A DNA stretch of 40,450 nucleotides from an uncultured Opitutia bacterium (GCA_903925205.1 CAIYEN010000104.1:1-40450); one strand, 5' to 3'. Positions 28,019 through 37,888 are shown, counted from the stretch's first letter. Notes: generated from the sequence alone by a model not told the origin. Translations and numbers: made by a program.

Positions 28019-28864
28019 ATGCAGCCCGAGATTCGCTGGCAGAGAAGCGGGGAGTTCTCCGACATCGTCTATGAAAAGGCCGAGGGTATCGCCCGCGTGA
28101 CCATTAACCGTCCGTCCCGACGCAACGCTTTCACGCCCGACACCATCGCAGAGATGCTCAAGGCCTTCTCCGACGCCCGCGATGACAGCTCGATCGGGGT
28201 CGTCCTCCTTCGCGGGGCCAACCCCCAGCACGACGGCAAGTTCGCCTTCTGCGCCGGCGGTGACCAGAAAATCCGCGGCGACAAGAAAGGCGGCTACGTC
28301 GGCAAGGACGGCGTCCCGCGCCTCAACGTCCTCGACCTCCAACGCCTCATTCGCTCGATGCCCAAGGTCGTCATCGCCTTGGTCGCTGGCTTCGCCATCG
28401 GCGGCGGCCATGTCCTCCACGTCATTTGCGACCTCACCATCGCGGCGGACAACGCCGTCTTTGGACAGACCGGCCCACGCGTTGGCAGTTTTGACGGTGG
28501 CTTTGGCGCTTCCTACCTGGCCCGCATCGTTGGCCAAAAAAAGGCCCGCGAAATCTGGTACCTCTGTCGGCAATATGACGCTAAACAGGCCCTCGAGATG
28601 GGCTTAGTCAATGCGGTTGTACCCTACGAGCAACTCGACGCCGAAGGCGTGCAATGGGCCCGCGAGGTCATGACAAAGAGCCCGCTGGCGATTCGCTGCC
28701 TCAAATCTGCTTTCAACGCCGAACTCGATGGCCAAGCCGGCATCCAGGAACTCTCCGGCAACGCCACCCTCCTTTACTACCTAACCGAAGAAGGCGACGA
28801 AGGCCGCTCGGCTTGGAATGAAAAACGTCCGCCGAACTTCGGCAAATTCCCTTGGCTCCCATAA
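28019..28864 (+). CDS. menB: 1,4-dihydroxy-2-naphthoyl-CoA synthase
   Basis: Crotonase fold; [17 protein letters not shown] and [37 protein letters not shown] are MenB hallmarks. ATG at 28019. Confidence 0.93.
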   Translation: MQPEIRWQRSGEFSDIVYEKAEGIARVTINRPSRRNAFTPDTIAEMLKAFSDARDDSSIGVVLLRGANPQHDGKFAFCAGGDQKIRGDKKGGYVGKDGVPRLNVLDLQRLIRSMPKVVIALVAGFAIGGGHVLHVICDLTIAADNAVFGQTGPRVGSFDGGFGASYLARIVGQKKAREIWYLCRQYDAKQALEMGLVNAVVPYEQLDAEGVQWAREVMTKSPLAIRCLKSAFNAELDGQAGIQELSGNATLLYYLTEEGDEGRSAWNEKRPPNFGKFPWLP

Positions 28865-29430
28865 ATCCGATCCGCGTCACCGAACGCGCTCAGTCGCTCG
28901 CCGCGGCTGTGCTCATGGCTGGCGACATTGCGATCGATGGGACGGCCGGAAAAGGCCGTGATACGGCCTTCCTCGCCCAAGCCGTGGGCCCGACGGGCCA
29001 CGTCCATAGTTTCGACATCCAACCCGAGGCCATCGCCTCCACGGGCAACCTGTGCGAGCTGGCGGGCCTGTCCGCGCGCGTGTCGTTGCATCATCGGAGC
29101 CATGCCGACATCGCGACCGCCCTTCCGGCCGGCCATCTCGGGAAAGTCGGGGTCGCCATCTTCAACTTGGGCTACTTACCAGGCGGCAACCCGAGCATCA
29201 TCACCCAACCGCAATCGACTGCCACTGCACTGCGGGCCGCCTTCACGGCGTTACGCTCCGGCGGACGGCTCATCTGCGTTGCCTACACGGGCCACCCGGG
29301 CGGCATGGAAGAATCCGATGTGGTCTTGGCCTTCGCGGCTGAACGCACCATCGCCGGCGACGTCGTCGAGAAAATCGGGCAGGTCCCCAACCCCGGTAAA
29401 CCTTGGGTGCTGTCGGTGACGAAGCGTTGA
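28852..29430 (+). CDS. Class I SAM methyltransferase, MnmM (YtqB)-like
   Basis: [14 protein letters not shown] and [24 protein letters not shown] match the YtqB/MnmM family; overlaps the menB 3' end. Confidence 0.8.
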   Translation: MAPINPIRVTERAQSLAAAVLMAGDIAIDGTAGKGRDTAFLAQAVGPTGHVHSFDIQPEAIASTGNLCELAGLSARVSLHHRSHADIATALPAGHLGKVGVAIFNLGYLPGGNPSIITQPQSTATALRAAFTALRSGGRLICVAYTGHPGGMEESDVVLAFAAERTIAGDVVEKIGQVPNPGKPWVLSVTKR

Positions 29431-29471
29431 GGCGGTTGGACTTCTCAGCGGATTCTGCTAACCAGTAAAGC

Positions 29472-30374
29472 ATGTCCGCCCGACCTCGCATCGTCCTAAC
29501 TGGAGCCACTGGGCTGATTGGCAAGGCGTTGACCCAGGCCCTCACGCAAGACGGGTACGAGGTGGCGTCATTAAGATCACGCACCCTGGGCGCGGGCGGC
29601 ATGGACGTCGCCAGTGGCTGGATTGATACCGCCTTCCTCGAAGGAGCGCACGCCGTTATCCATCTTGCCGGCGAACCGATTGCACAACGCTGGACGGACG
29701 CCGCCAAAACACGGATTTTATCCAGTCGCGTCGCAGGGACTAAGCTCTTGGCGAACGGCTTGGCGCAACTGCAGCGGCCCCCGAAAACGTTTGTCTCGAT
29801 GTCGGGCGTGAACCGCTACGGGGTCTGGCGTCCAGGTGAGGTGGTCACCGAAACCGCGACCGTCTCCAACCGCGGCTTCTTGGCCGAAATCTCCGAACAA
29901 TGGGAAACGGCCACGGACGCGGCCGTGGCACGGGGTATCCGGACTGTTTGGCTGCGCACCGGCATGGTCTTGGCCGGCTCGGGTGGTGCCCTTCAGAAAA
30001 TGCGCCTGCCCTTCTCGCTCGGACTGGGCGGCCCAGTCGGCAGCGGCAACCAACACCTCAGCTGGATCCGACTGGGCGACCTCGTCCGGCTCATTCAGTG
30101 GACCCTAGCCCACGCCGAAATCAGTGGCGGGTTGAACGCGGTGGCCCCGCAGCCAGTGACCCAGCGCGACTTCGCCCAGTGCCTCGGCCAAGCCCTACAC
30201 CGGCCCGCCTTCCTCCCCCTACCGGCATTCATGGTTAGCCTGCTCTTTGGACAGATGGGGCGCGAGACGCTCCTCGGCGACCTCGCCGCTACGCCCGCCA
30301 AAGCCTTGGACGGTGGTTTCGTCTTCGAGACGCCCGACCTCGCCGCTGCCCTGCGCGCCGCGCTCTGCGAATGA
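29472..30374 (+). CDS. TIGR01777-family NAD-dependent epimerase (YfcH-like)
   Basis: VLTGATGLIGKALTQAL, HLAGEPIAQRWTDAAKTRILSSRV, RTGMVLAGSGGALQKM. Confidence 0.9.
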   Translation: MSARPRIVLTGATGLIGKALTQALTQDGYEVASLRSRTLGAGGMDVASGWIDTAFLEGAHAVIHLAGEPIAQRWTDAAKTRILSSRVAGTKLLANGLAQLQRPPKTFVSMSGVNRYGVWRPGEVVTETATVSNRGFLAEISEQWETATDAAVARGIRTVWLRTGMVLAGSGGALQKMRLPFSLGLGGPVGSGNQHLSWIRLGDLVRLIQWTLAHAEISGGLNAVAPQPVTQRDFAQCLGQALHRPAFLPLPAFMVSLLFGQMGRETLLGDLAATPAKALDGGFVFETPDLAAALRAALCE

Positions 30375-30416
30375 TTTTAGGTTGAACGGACCCGCCCGGA
30401 AAGGGATTGTGCACCC

Positions 30417-31184
30417 ATGGAACGTTTCCGTTCAGTCTTTACCTTTTTCAGTTTGGCGGGCCTCCTCGCCCTCGTCGGTTGCGACGGGGATACCGCCTCC
30501 GCCATTCGCACGCCCGAACTCGAGGATAGTGAATTCCGGCAAGGCATGACCTACGAGAAACAGCATGAATCTCGCAAGGCCCTCGAATCCTTCTTAAAGG
30601 TCATCGACTCGCGCAAAGGCGCTTCCGAATCGCACCTCGAAGCTGGCCGCATGTACCTCGACCTGCAGGACCCGCTGCCGGCCATCTACCACTTTAACCA
30701 GTACCTCCGCCTCAAGCCGACTTCCGAACAGAGCGCGATTGTTCGCCAGATGGTCAAAACCGCGGAGAAGATGTTCATCCAACAGCTCCCCGGCCGTCCG
30801 CTCGAACCCAGCGCCGCTGGCAGCGTCGACCAGTCTACCCAAATCCGCAAACTCCAGAACGAAAACGCCAAGCTTATGCTGGAAGTCGCGGAGTTGTCCC
30901 GGGGCGTCCGCAACCCAGAGCCGAAGAACGACCCACGCACCCCTGGCATCGCCGCCATCCCTGATAAAGGCACGCCCGCCGTCCCCGGCGTCCCGCCCGC
31001 CAATGGGCGCAAAGCTCCGGCCTTCACCACTTACGTGATCGTCGCTGGCGACACGCTTTCCAAAATCTCCACCAAGGCCTACGGAACCGCGGCCCGGGCG
31101 AACGATATCTATAATGCCAATCGGGATAAAGTGACCTCACCGGCCAACCTGAAGCCCGGCACGACGTTGACGATCCCTCAGTAA
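30417..31184 (+). CDS. TPR-like lipoprotein with C-terminal LysM domain
   Basis: Lipobox-like LVGC; LysM YVIVAGDTLSKISTKAYGTAARANDIYNANRDKVTSPANLKPGTTLTIP. Confidence 0.85.
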   Translation: MERFRSVFTFFSLAGLLALVGCDGDTASAIRTPELEDSEFRQGMTYEKQHESRKALESFLKVIDSRKGASESHLEAGRMYLDLQDPLPAIYHFNQYLRLKPTSEQSAIVRQMVKTAEKMFIQQLPGRPLEPSAAGSVDQSTQIRKLQNENAKLMLEVAELSRGVRNPEPKNDPRTPGIAAIPDKGTPAVPGVPPANGRKAPAFTTYVIVAGDTLSKISTKAYGTAARANDIYNANRDKVTSPANLKPGTTLTIPQ

Positions 31185-31187
31185 CCC

Positions 31188-32246
31188 ATGCGCGTCACCC
31201 GCATCCGCGCGGCTGACTTCCGCAACCTGCCATTTGCCGACGTCGACACCGACGCTCAGCGCGTCTTTCTGCTCGGCGAAAACGGCCAAGGTAAGACCAA
31301 CCTTCTGGAGGCCGCCGCTTTAGTCTCCGCCTTCCGCTCGTTCCGCACGACGGAGATCTCGCCCCTAATCCGGATGGGCTGCACCGAGGCGCGCCTGCGT
31401 CTCGATGTCCGAACGGGCACCGAAACCACCGCCGTCGAACTGCGCCTCGCCAAGGGGTCGCGCAAGGCACTCGTCGACGGCAACCCCGTGACGTCCGTCG
31501 CCGACCATCTCGGTCGCTTCCCCACCATCGTCTTCTGCTCCGACGACCTCCGCCTCGTCCGCGGCTCGCCCGCCAACCGCCGGCGTTGGCTCGATGCCGC
31601 GATTGGGGGCACCGACGCGGCGTACCTCACCGCCGTTCGCGACTACACGCGGGCACTCGAAGGACGTAATGCTTTACTCAAGACGGAGCGCCCGCAGGAG
31701 GAAGCCATCCGGGCCTTTGAAAAGGCCATGCTCGCACCGGCCATGCTTATCGTGGAGAGTCGGGCGAAGGTGCTGCCCGAACTGGCAGCGACTCTACGTG
31801 CGGCGTGCGCCCGCGCAGGCTTTCCAGATAAAGGCGCCGACCTCACCTACCAACCCGACACCCCTGCCGAGCAATTGGCGGAGACTTGGGCGAGGCTGCG
31901 GGGCGTCGACCAGGCCACCGGCTCAACCTTGAAGGGCCCCCAACGTGACGACTTCGGTATCCTCTTTGGCGGGCAAGACGCCGCCGACTATGCCTCCGAG
32001 GGGCAGCAACGGCTACTCGTCCTTGCCCTCTGCCTGGGCCGGCTCAGCCGGGACGCCAGCCGGGCCCCCACCCCACCCGTCATCCTAGCCGACGACGTCC
32101 TCGGGGAGCTGGACGACACCCGGAGGCGGGCTTTCTGGCAAGAAGTTGGGGAAAGCCACCAAGTCATCGCCACCGGGACGGTTCCGCCCCCCTCGGGCGA
32201 CTGGTTGACCTACCGGGTGAGCCAAGGGGTCTACGTCCGGGGCTGA
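31188..32246 (+). CDS. recF: DNA replication and repair protein RecF
   Basis: RAADFRNL, GENGQGKTNLLEAAAL Walker A, DYASEGQQRLLVLAL signature, VILADDVLGELD Walker B. Confidence 0.93.
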   Translation: MRVTRIRAADFRNLPFADVDTDAQRVFLLGENGQGKTNLLEAAALVSAFRSFRTTEISPLIRMGCTEARLRLDVRTGTETTAVELRLAKGSRKALVDGNPVTSVADHLGRFPTIVFCSDDLRLVRGSPANRRRWLDAAIGGTDAAYLTAVRDYTRALEGRNALLKTERPQEEAIRAFEKAMLAPAMLIVESRAKVLPELAATLRAACARAGFPDKGADLTYQPDTPAEQLAETWARLRGVDQATGSTLKGPQRDDFGILFGGQDAADYASEGQQRLLVLALCLGRLSRDASRAPTPPVILADDVLGELDDTRRRAFWQEVGESHQVIATGTVPPPSGDWLTYRVSQGVYVRG

Positions 32247-32289
32247 TTTTGGCGTTGTTTTATCATTTTCGGAGCCCTTGGATAAGGGG

Positions 32290-32724
32290 ATGAAGGATTT
32301 CCTCCTGTACGCCTCGGTTGTCGTTCTCTTCCTGGTCTGCCTCTTGGTGGTCTTGATCATCCTGATGCAGCGTCCGTCGGCCAACGCTGGCATGGGTTCC
32401 GCCCTCGGTGGTGGTGCCGCTGAGTCTGTCTTCGGCGGTGAATCGGCGAACGTCCTGTCCAAGATGACGACCACCCTCACGGTCATCCTTTTCATCCTCA
32501 GCTTTGGCCTCTACTTGGGCTTCGTCGCTCGCGAAAAGAAAGCCGCCACCGCCATCGCCCCTGCCGCCGTGACGGCCACTAAGCCCGCGACCCCTGAAGC
32601 CCCCGCTGCAACCACTCCAGCAGCGACCAGCGCGACGACTCCCGCCGCGCCGACGCCCGCTGCTCCGGCCGCCAAGGCTCCCGAAGCCCCCAAGGCTCCG
32701 GCCGTTCCTGCTGCTGCCAAGTAA
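32290..32724 (+). CDS. secG: Preprotein translocase subunit SecG with Ala/Pro-rich C-terminal extension
   Basis: Two TM helices, IILMQRPSANAGMGSALGGGAAESVFGGESANVLSKMT. Confidence 0.9.
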   Translation: MKDFLLYASVVVLFLVCLLVVLIILMQRPSANAGMGSALGGGAAESVFGGESANVLSKMTTTLTVILFILSFGLYLGFVAREKKAATAIAPAAVTATKPATPEAPAATTPAATSATTPAAPTPAAPAAKAPEAPKAPAVPAAAK

Positions 32725-32730
32725 TCGAGG

Positions 32731-33573
32731 ATGTACGCTTCCCTGCTCAGCCTGACATTCCGCTGGGCGGTGTTGCTACTGGCTGGGACCCTCTGTGCCC
32801 AAATCAGTTCGAGCGATGATCGCTATGCGCGTCTGACTCCCGCCGAAGCGCCGGCAGTCTTGGCTCAATTCCGCGCTTCCCGCCTGCCGGCTGACACCTG
32901 CCTCAAGGTCACGATCACACATAAGCCACGCCGCGGCGACGACCATGCGCCCGTACCGGGCTTACTCTGGATCAGTTGGGCCGAGGGCGGCCCGCGCGTG
33001 CGCTTTGAAGCCCGCGATGCCCAAGGCCGGGTGACGTACGCCTTCCTCGCTAAGAAGAATACCCAAGCCACTGAACTCTGGGTTGCGCAGAACGGCCTGC
33101 CAGCCCAAGCGGTAAAGGAACTGGGCGTGGGCACCCCACTGGCGCCTGGCCTACTCCTAACGCCCTTTGACCTGCACCTACCGTTCACCCACTGGCCGCA
33201 GGCCGAGTACCTTTCGACAGATCGGGTGATCGGCCGTCCTGCCCACGTCTATCTGACAAAGAATCCGCAGAGCGGTTCACCGGCGCAGGTGCGGTTCGCC
33301 CTCGACCGCGCCTACGGTGCCATGCTGAGTGCGATTTCCGAAGATGCCCAAGGCAAAGCCGTACGCTCCCTACAGGTCGAGGAATTCGGCAAGGCGGGTG
33401 ACCAATGGCTCTTCGCCGCCATCAGCGTCCGCGATGAAGCCTCGCGCGATGTCGACCTGCTTCAGGTCACGCACGCCGCGCTCAACTTGCGCATCGATGA
33501 TAGCTTCTTTGACCCGCGCACGCTGAACCACCCTGCGAACCCGCCGAGCGACGACCAATTCAAGCCCCTCTGA
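32731..33573 (+). CDS. Secreted LolA-like outer-membrane lipoprotein-sorting protein
   Basis: Signal peptide; VIGRPAHVYLTKN...ALDRAYGAMLSA and beta-rich pattern resemble LolA-type proteins. Confidence 0.6.
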   Translation: MYASLLSLTFRWAVLLLAGTLCAQISSSDDRYARLTPAEAPAVLAQFRASRLPADTCLKVTITHKPRRGDDHAPVPGLLWISWAEGGPRVRFEARDAQGRVTYAFLAKKNTQATELWVAQNGLPAQAVKELGVGTPLAPGLLLTPFDLHLPFTHWPQAEYLSTDRVIGRPAHVYLTKNPQSGSPAQVRFALDRAYGAMLSAISEDAQGKAVRSLQVEEFGKAGDQWLFAAISVRDEASRDVDLLQVTHAALNLRIDDSFFDPRTLNHPANPPSDDQFKPL

Positions 33574-33575
33574 CC

Positions 33576-34331
33576 ATGCCTGCCGACGCCAAGAAAATCG
33601 CCCAGTTCTGCGACCTGATGACCAACAACAAGGCCATCAAAGATTTCCCCGGGGCCGAAAACGGCCTGCAACACAAGGGCCGCGCCCAAGTCCGCAAGGT
33701 CGGCTGCGCGGTCGACGCGGGCGCCAAAGTCTTCGAAATGGCGGCCAAGCGCGGCATCGATTTCCTCATCGTCCACCACGGGATGCGCTGGCCGACGGTC
33801 TCGCCGCTCCGCGAAGTCCGTAAGCTGCGCGTCGATACGCTGAAGCGCACGCGACTCTCGCTCTACTCGAGCCACCTGCCGCTCGACGCCCATCCGGTCA
33901 TCGGAAATAACGCCCTCATCGCCGCCGACCTCGGACTCCGCGTCGTGGACTGGTTCGTCGACTTCGAAGGCCTGCCCATCGCCTGCATCTGCCAAGGCAT
34001 CCCGCGGGCGACGCTGACCCGCCGCCTGAAGCAGAGCTATCCTGCGACCTATCAAGCCATCGAGTTCGGCTCGGCTCGGCCCAAGAAGATCGCCATCCTC
34101 AGCGGCAGCGGCCGCAGTGCCCTCGACCACCTTCGGGCCCAAGGTTGCGACACCCTGATCACCGGCGAACTCCGCGAAGAACACTTCAACGAAGCCCACG
34201 AACAAGGCTGGAACCTCTACCCCTGCGGTCATTACGCGACGGAAACCTGGGGCGTGAAAGCCTTGGCAGCAGCGGTCTCGGCGGAGTTCGGCGTCCCCTG
34301 GGAATTCGTCGCGACCGGCAACCCACTCTGA
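33576..34331 (+). CDS. Nif3-like dinuclear metal centre hexameric protein
   Basis: ENGLQ, DFLIVHHGMRW, YSSHLPLDAHPVIGNN, ATETWGVKAL. Confidence 0.92.
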   Translation: MPADAKKIAQFCDLMTNNKAIKDFPGAENGLQHKGRAQVRKVGCAVDAGAKVFEMAAKRGIDFLIVHHGMRWPTVSPLREVRKLRVDTLKRTRLSLYSSHLPLDAHPVIGNNALIAADLGLRVVDWFVDFEGLPIACICQGIPRATLTRRLKQSYPATYQAIEFGSARPKKIAILSGSGRSALDHLRAQGCDTLITGELREEHFNEAHEQGWNLYPCGHYATETWGVKALAAAVSAEFGVPWEFVATGNPL

Positions 34332-34351
34332 GCCTCCGGGGTTCGTCCATC

Positions 34352-35200
34352 ATGTACCGCGGCCGACTCGCCCCGACGCCCACAGGCTACCTCCACCTCG
34401 GTCACGCCCGCACGTTTGCGTTGGCGGCCGCACGCGCCCAAGCCGCCCAAGGCCAACTCATCTACCGCACCGAGGACCTGGATACCGAACGTTGCCGACC
34501 GGAGTTCGCCCTCGCGGCGCTCGAGGACCTGCGTTGGCTCGGCTTGCTGTGGAATGAAGGCCCTGATGTCCCCGGCCCCCATGCGCCGTACATCCAGTCG
34601 CAACGGCAAGGCTATTTCCTGAAGGTCTGGCAACTGCTCCATGCTTCCGGGGGCCTCTACCCTTGCGATAAATCCCGCCAGGACGTGGCCCGCGCCTTGT
34701 CCGCGCCCCACGCCGAGCACGACGCCGAACCCATCTTCCCACCCGCCTTGCGTCCCCCCGTCGGCGCGGGCCGCGAAGCCACGCGCCCCGACGGTAGCAA
34801 CTGGCGCTTCCGGGTGCCGGACGGCGAGACCATCCGCTTTGATGATCGCTTGCAAGGCCCGCAGGCCTTCGTCGCCGGCAAAGACTTCGGCGACTTCCTC
34901 GTCTGGCGCAAAGATGGCTTCCCAGCGTACGAACTGGCCGTCGTCGCCGATGACCACGCCATGGGCATCACCGAAGTCGTTCGCGGAGCGGACCTCCTGC
35001 TCTCGACGGCCCGCCAGATTCTGCTCTACCGCGCCCTTGGCTGGCCGGAGCCGCATTGGGCGCATGCCCCTCTCGTGGTGGACGCGCAAGGACGCCGCTT
35101 AGCCAAGCGCACCGCGGGCCTATCCATCCGCGAACTCCGCGCGCAGGGACGGTCCCCGCAGGAAATCCTGCAGGCGCCGGTCGCTAGCCTGCTCGGCTAA
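34352..35200 (+). CDS. gluQ: Glutamyl-Q tRNA(Asp) synthetase
   Basis: RGRLAPTPTGYLHLGHARTF class I signature, YRTEDLDTERC, RRLAKRTAGLSIRELRAQG. ATG at 34352; lacks an anticodon-binding domain. Confidence 0.9.
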   Translation: MYRGRLAPTPTGYLHLGHARTFALAAARAQAAQGQLIYRTEDLDTERCRPEFALAALEDLRWLGLLWNEGPDVPGPHAPYIQSQRQGYFLKVWQLLHASGGLYPCDKSRQDVARALSAPHAEHDAEPIFPPALRPPVGAGREATRPDGSNWRFRVPDGETIRFDDRLQGPQAFVAGKDFGDFLVWRKDGFPAYELAVVADDHAMGITEVVRGADLLLSTARQILLYRALGWPEPHWAHAPLVVDAQGRRLAKRTAGLSIRELRAQGRSPQEILQAPVASLLG

Positions 35201-35223
35201 CGTCGCCGCCTCCCGCAACAAAA

Positions 35224-35247
35224 ACGCCGGAGGCAAGCCTCCGGCGT
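35224..35247. terminator. Bidirectional hairpin terminator between gluQ and the thioredoxin-like gene
   Basis: ACGCCGGAGGC-aa-GCCTCCGGCGT, perfect 11-bp arms; TTTTTGTTG exit on the minus strand. Confidence 0.8.
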
Positions 35248-35268
35248 CTTGGTCACTCCGGACGGTAA

Positions 35269-36099
35269 TTAGGCACCCTTGTCGGTCTTCTTCGCTTCTG
35301 CGGCAGGCTTGGCGGCCGGAGCCGTGGCCGCACCCGTGGCGATACGCTCGCGCATGGCCTTCAGGGCGGCGGCGTTCGCACCACCGTCGACCGCAATGGC
35401 TTCATCCATGTACTTCAACGCACGCTCTTTATTCGCTGGGTCGATCTTCTGCGAAGCACTCGCTTTGTTGATGGCGGCCATCAGTTTGCTACCACCCGAA
35501 ACTTCGTCGATGGCCTTACAGGCGCCCTCAAAGTCCTTAGCGTCGACGGCGGCCTTGATCTTGGCGTTGGCGGCGGCACGAGCGGCGCCAGCCTTGGCAC
35601 GGGCTTCATCGGCCTTCTTCTCTTCGTCGACTAGGGCAGCCTTACCTTCGGGCGTATTCTTGTAGGCCGCGAGCTTGTCGAGGTACTGACGAGCGGTCCA
35701 ACCACCAAAACCAACCGAGCGACCGAAGACATCGCCGGTCTTGGCGTCGATGAGCAAGACCGTGGGGTAGCCAGTGATGGCATACATCTTCTGGAGCTCA
35801 GCGTTCTGAGCCTTCAACTCAGGGGCGAGCTGCTTGGTGCGCGGGAAGTCGAGTTCGACGAGCACATACTTACTAGCGGCTTCCTTGGCGAATTCTTCAG
35901 TGTCAAAGACGTTCTTATGCAGAGCCTTGCAAGGGGGGCACCAATCGCTGCCGGTGAAGTCGAGCAACAGCGGCTTACCTTCTTTGAGCGCGACCTTCTT
36001 GGCTTCTTCGAAGTTCGTGAGCCAAGTGGCCTCGGCAAAGGCGGTGGAAAGCGCCCCCAGCAAGACAAGGCTGGAAGCAAGGAGGGACTTGAGGGTCAT
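35269..36099 (-). CDS. Secreted thioredoxin-fold protein, paralogue 1 (WCPPC)
   Basis: Signal peptide; LDFTGSDWCPPCKALHKNVF; cis-Pro GYPTVLLIDAKTG. Confidence 0.9.
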   Translation of the reverse strand: MTLKSLLASSLVLLGALSTAFAEATWLTNFEEAKKVALKEGKPLLLDFTGSDWCPPCKALHKNVFDTEEFAKEAASKYVLVELDFPRTKQLAPELKAQNAELQKMYAITGYPTVLLIDAKTGDVFGRSVGFGGWTARQYLDKLAAYKNTPEGKAALVDEEKKADEARAKAGAARAAANAKIKAAVDAKDFEGACKAIDEVSGGSKLMAAINKASASQKIDPANKERALKYMDEAIAVDGGANAAALKAMRERIATGAATAPAAKPAAEAKKTDKGA

Positions 36100-36135
36100 G
36101 GGGTTTGGGTGTACCCCAAACTACCCATAAACAAA

Positions 36136-36166
36136 AAGACGCCGCAAGCCTAGGCCGCGACGTCTT
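36136..36166 (-). terminator. Rho-independent terminator for thioredoxin-like paralogue 2
   Basis: Minus strand AAGACGTCGC/GCGGCGTCTT (one mismatch) followed by TTTGTTT. Confidence 0.65.
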
Positions 36167-36190
36167 CAAGAAAACGCTCTAAAAAGCGAC

Positions 36191-37024
36191 TTAGGCGCCC
36201 TTCTTAGCCTCAGCGGCGGGCTTGACCGGGACGGGCTGGCTCAGGTTGGTGCCAGCGGCCATGCGGTCGCGCATCTGCTTGATGCTCGCCAGCATCTTTT
36301 CGTCGCCCGCACATTCTGCGATGGCTTGGTCGGCCCACTTGAGGGCGCGCTCCTTGTTGGCTGGGTCGATGCGCTGGGACATCAAAGCCTTATTGATCGA
36401 AGCCACGGCCTTGCGCGAACCCTGCGCATCCGCGAAGTCTTCGTCGAGCAGCTTGCAGACGGCATCGAAATCCTTGGCTTCGATGGCGGCACGAATCTTG
36501 ACCCCCTGGGCGCTTCGCTTGGCGCTGGCTTCGGCCGCCTTCTTGGTGTCGGCGACGAGCGCGGCCCGGCCTTCGGCGCTATTCTTGAAGGTGGAGAGTT
36601 TGTCGAGGTAAGCCTTCGGGCCCGTGCCCGGACCGTAGCCACTCTGGCGGCCATAAGCCTCGCCGGACTTCGCGTCGATGAGCAGGACCGTGGGGAAACC
36701 GGAAACGGCGAACTTCGCCTGCGTCGCCTTATTCTTGGCCTTCTCTTCGGCGGACTGGGGCTTCTTGTTCGGGAAGTCGAGTTCCACGAGGACGTAGTTC
36801 TTGGCGAACTCTTCGAACTCCGGCTTATCGAAGACTTCGGCGTGGAGCTTGATGCAGAAGCCACACCAGTCGCTACCGGTGAAGTCCACGAAGACGGCTT
36901 TATTTTCCTTCACGGCGACGGCCTTGGCTTCGTCAAGGTCGGTGTACCACTTAGGGGCCGCCAGGGCCGGGAGAGCGGCGATCATCAGGGCGACGAACGC
37001 TGCGAGGGTGTGCTTGGTTTTCAT
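36191..37024 (-). CDS. Secreted thioredoxin-fold protein, paralogue 2 (WCGFC)
   Basis: Signal peptide; VDFTGSDWCGFCIKLHAEVF; GFPTVLLIDAKSG. Confidence 0.9.
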   Translation of the reverse strand: MKTKHTLAAFVALMIAALPALAAPKWYTDLDEAKAVAVKENKAVFVDFTGSDWCGFCIKLHAEVFDKPEFEEFAKNYVLVELDFPNKKPQSAEEKAKNKATQAKFAVSGFPTVLLIDAKSGEAYGRQSGYGPGTGPKAYLDKLSTFKNSAEGRAALVADTKKAAEASAKRSAQGVKIRAAIEAKDFDAVCKLLDEDFADAQGSRKAVASINKALMSQRIDPANKERALKWADQAIAECAGDEKMLASIKQMRDRMAAGTNLSQPVPVKPAAEAKKGA

Positions 37025-37045
37025 GGGATTATTGATGGAAAGGGG

Positions 37046-37888
37046 TTACTTCTTAGCGCCGGCCTGTTGGTCGCGGGCATTGACCACGCGCTCCCGGAGC
37101 CCTTTAAGCTCGCCGGCGAAATCGGACTTCGCGTCGGTCGCTAAGGTCGCATCGATGAGTTTAAGCACCGCCTCATGGTCACCGGGCTTGGTCGCCATGG
37201 TGATGCCCATGCGGGCGTTGAAGTTCATGCGCGTCGCAGCTTCACCGGTAACGCCCTTGTCCTTGATGAATTGGGCGAGGGCCTTTTCGGCGCCCGCGAC
37301 GTCCTTTTTCTCGATGAACGGCCCGATGACCCCATCGAGGGCTTCATTGAGTTCGGCCTGCTTGGCTTCGGCCGCCGCCGAGTCCGCGTACTTCTTGACC
37401 CCGGCGTCATTGTTATCTTTCAGGAACTTCGCGAGGGACTTAAGATAGTTAGCCGGGCCGCCTTCTTCGTAACCGGTCGCGGCAAACACCTGTCCCTTCG
37501 CATTCATCAAAAGGATGGTGGGGAAGCCTTGGATATTAAACTGCTTAGCCAGGGCGTCGTTCTTGGCCTTGACCGCGGCATCCAACTTCTTGCCGCGCGG
37601 GAAATCCAGTTCGACGAAGACAAAGTCCTTGGTGGCGACCTCGAAGGCCTTCTGGTCGAAGACCTCCTTCTTCAGCCGGATGCACCAGCCGCACCAATCG
37701 CTACCCGTGAAGTCAACAAGGATGGCCTTCTTCTCCTTCGCAGCAACGGCCTTGGCTTGATCGAGGTCGGTGAGCCAGGTGATTTCGGCGTGGGCCGAAG
37801 CAGCGGCAACCAAAGCGACGACGGGGAGCAGGAAGCGGGGCAGATTCATGGGGAGGGAATTAACTCCGAAGCTTACCCCTGACGGCAA
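37046..37888 (-). CDS. Secreted thioredoxin-fold protein, paralogue 3 (WCGWC)
   Basis: Signal peptide; VDFTGSDWCGWCIRLKKEVF; GFPTILLMNAKG. Likely start within MNLPRFLLPVVALVAAASAHA. Confidence 0.9.
   Translation of the reverse strand: MPSGVSFGVNSLPMNLPRFLLPVVALVAAASAHAEITWLTDLDQAKAVAAKEKKAILVDFTGSDWCGWCIRLKKEVFDQKAFEVATKDFVFVELDFPRGKKLDAAVKAKNDALAKQFNIQGFPTILLMNAKGQVFAATGYEEGGPANYLKSLAKFLKDNNDAGVKKYADSAAAEAKQAELNEALDGVIGPFIEKKDVAGAEKALAQFIKDKGVTGEAATRMNFNARMGITMATKPGDHEAVLKLIDATLATDAKSDFAGELKGLRERVVNARDQQAGAKK

Noticed and set aside
34232-35089. 285-aa minus-strand ORF over gluQ
   Set aside because: Antisense shadow without motifs; GluQRS signatures on the plus strand are clear.
35224-35247. 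Strong palindrome considered as a possible mobile-element end
   Set aside because: Position between convergent genes and T-rich exits fit an ordinary bidirectional terminator.
36326-37144. 272-aa plus-strand ORF across thioredoxin-like paralogue 2
   Set aside because: Antisense shadow spanning two genes and their spacer; no motif.
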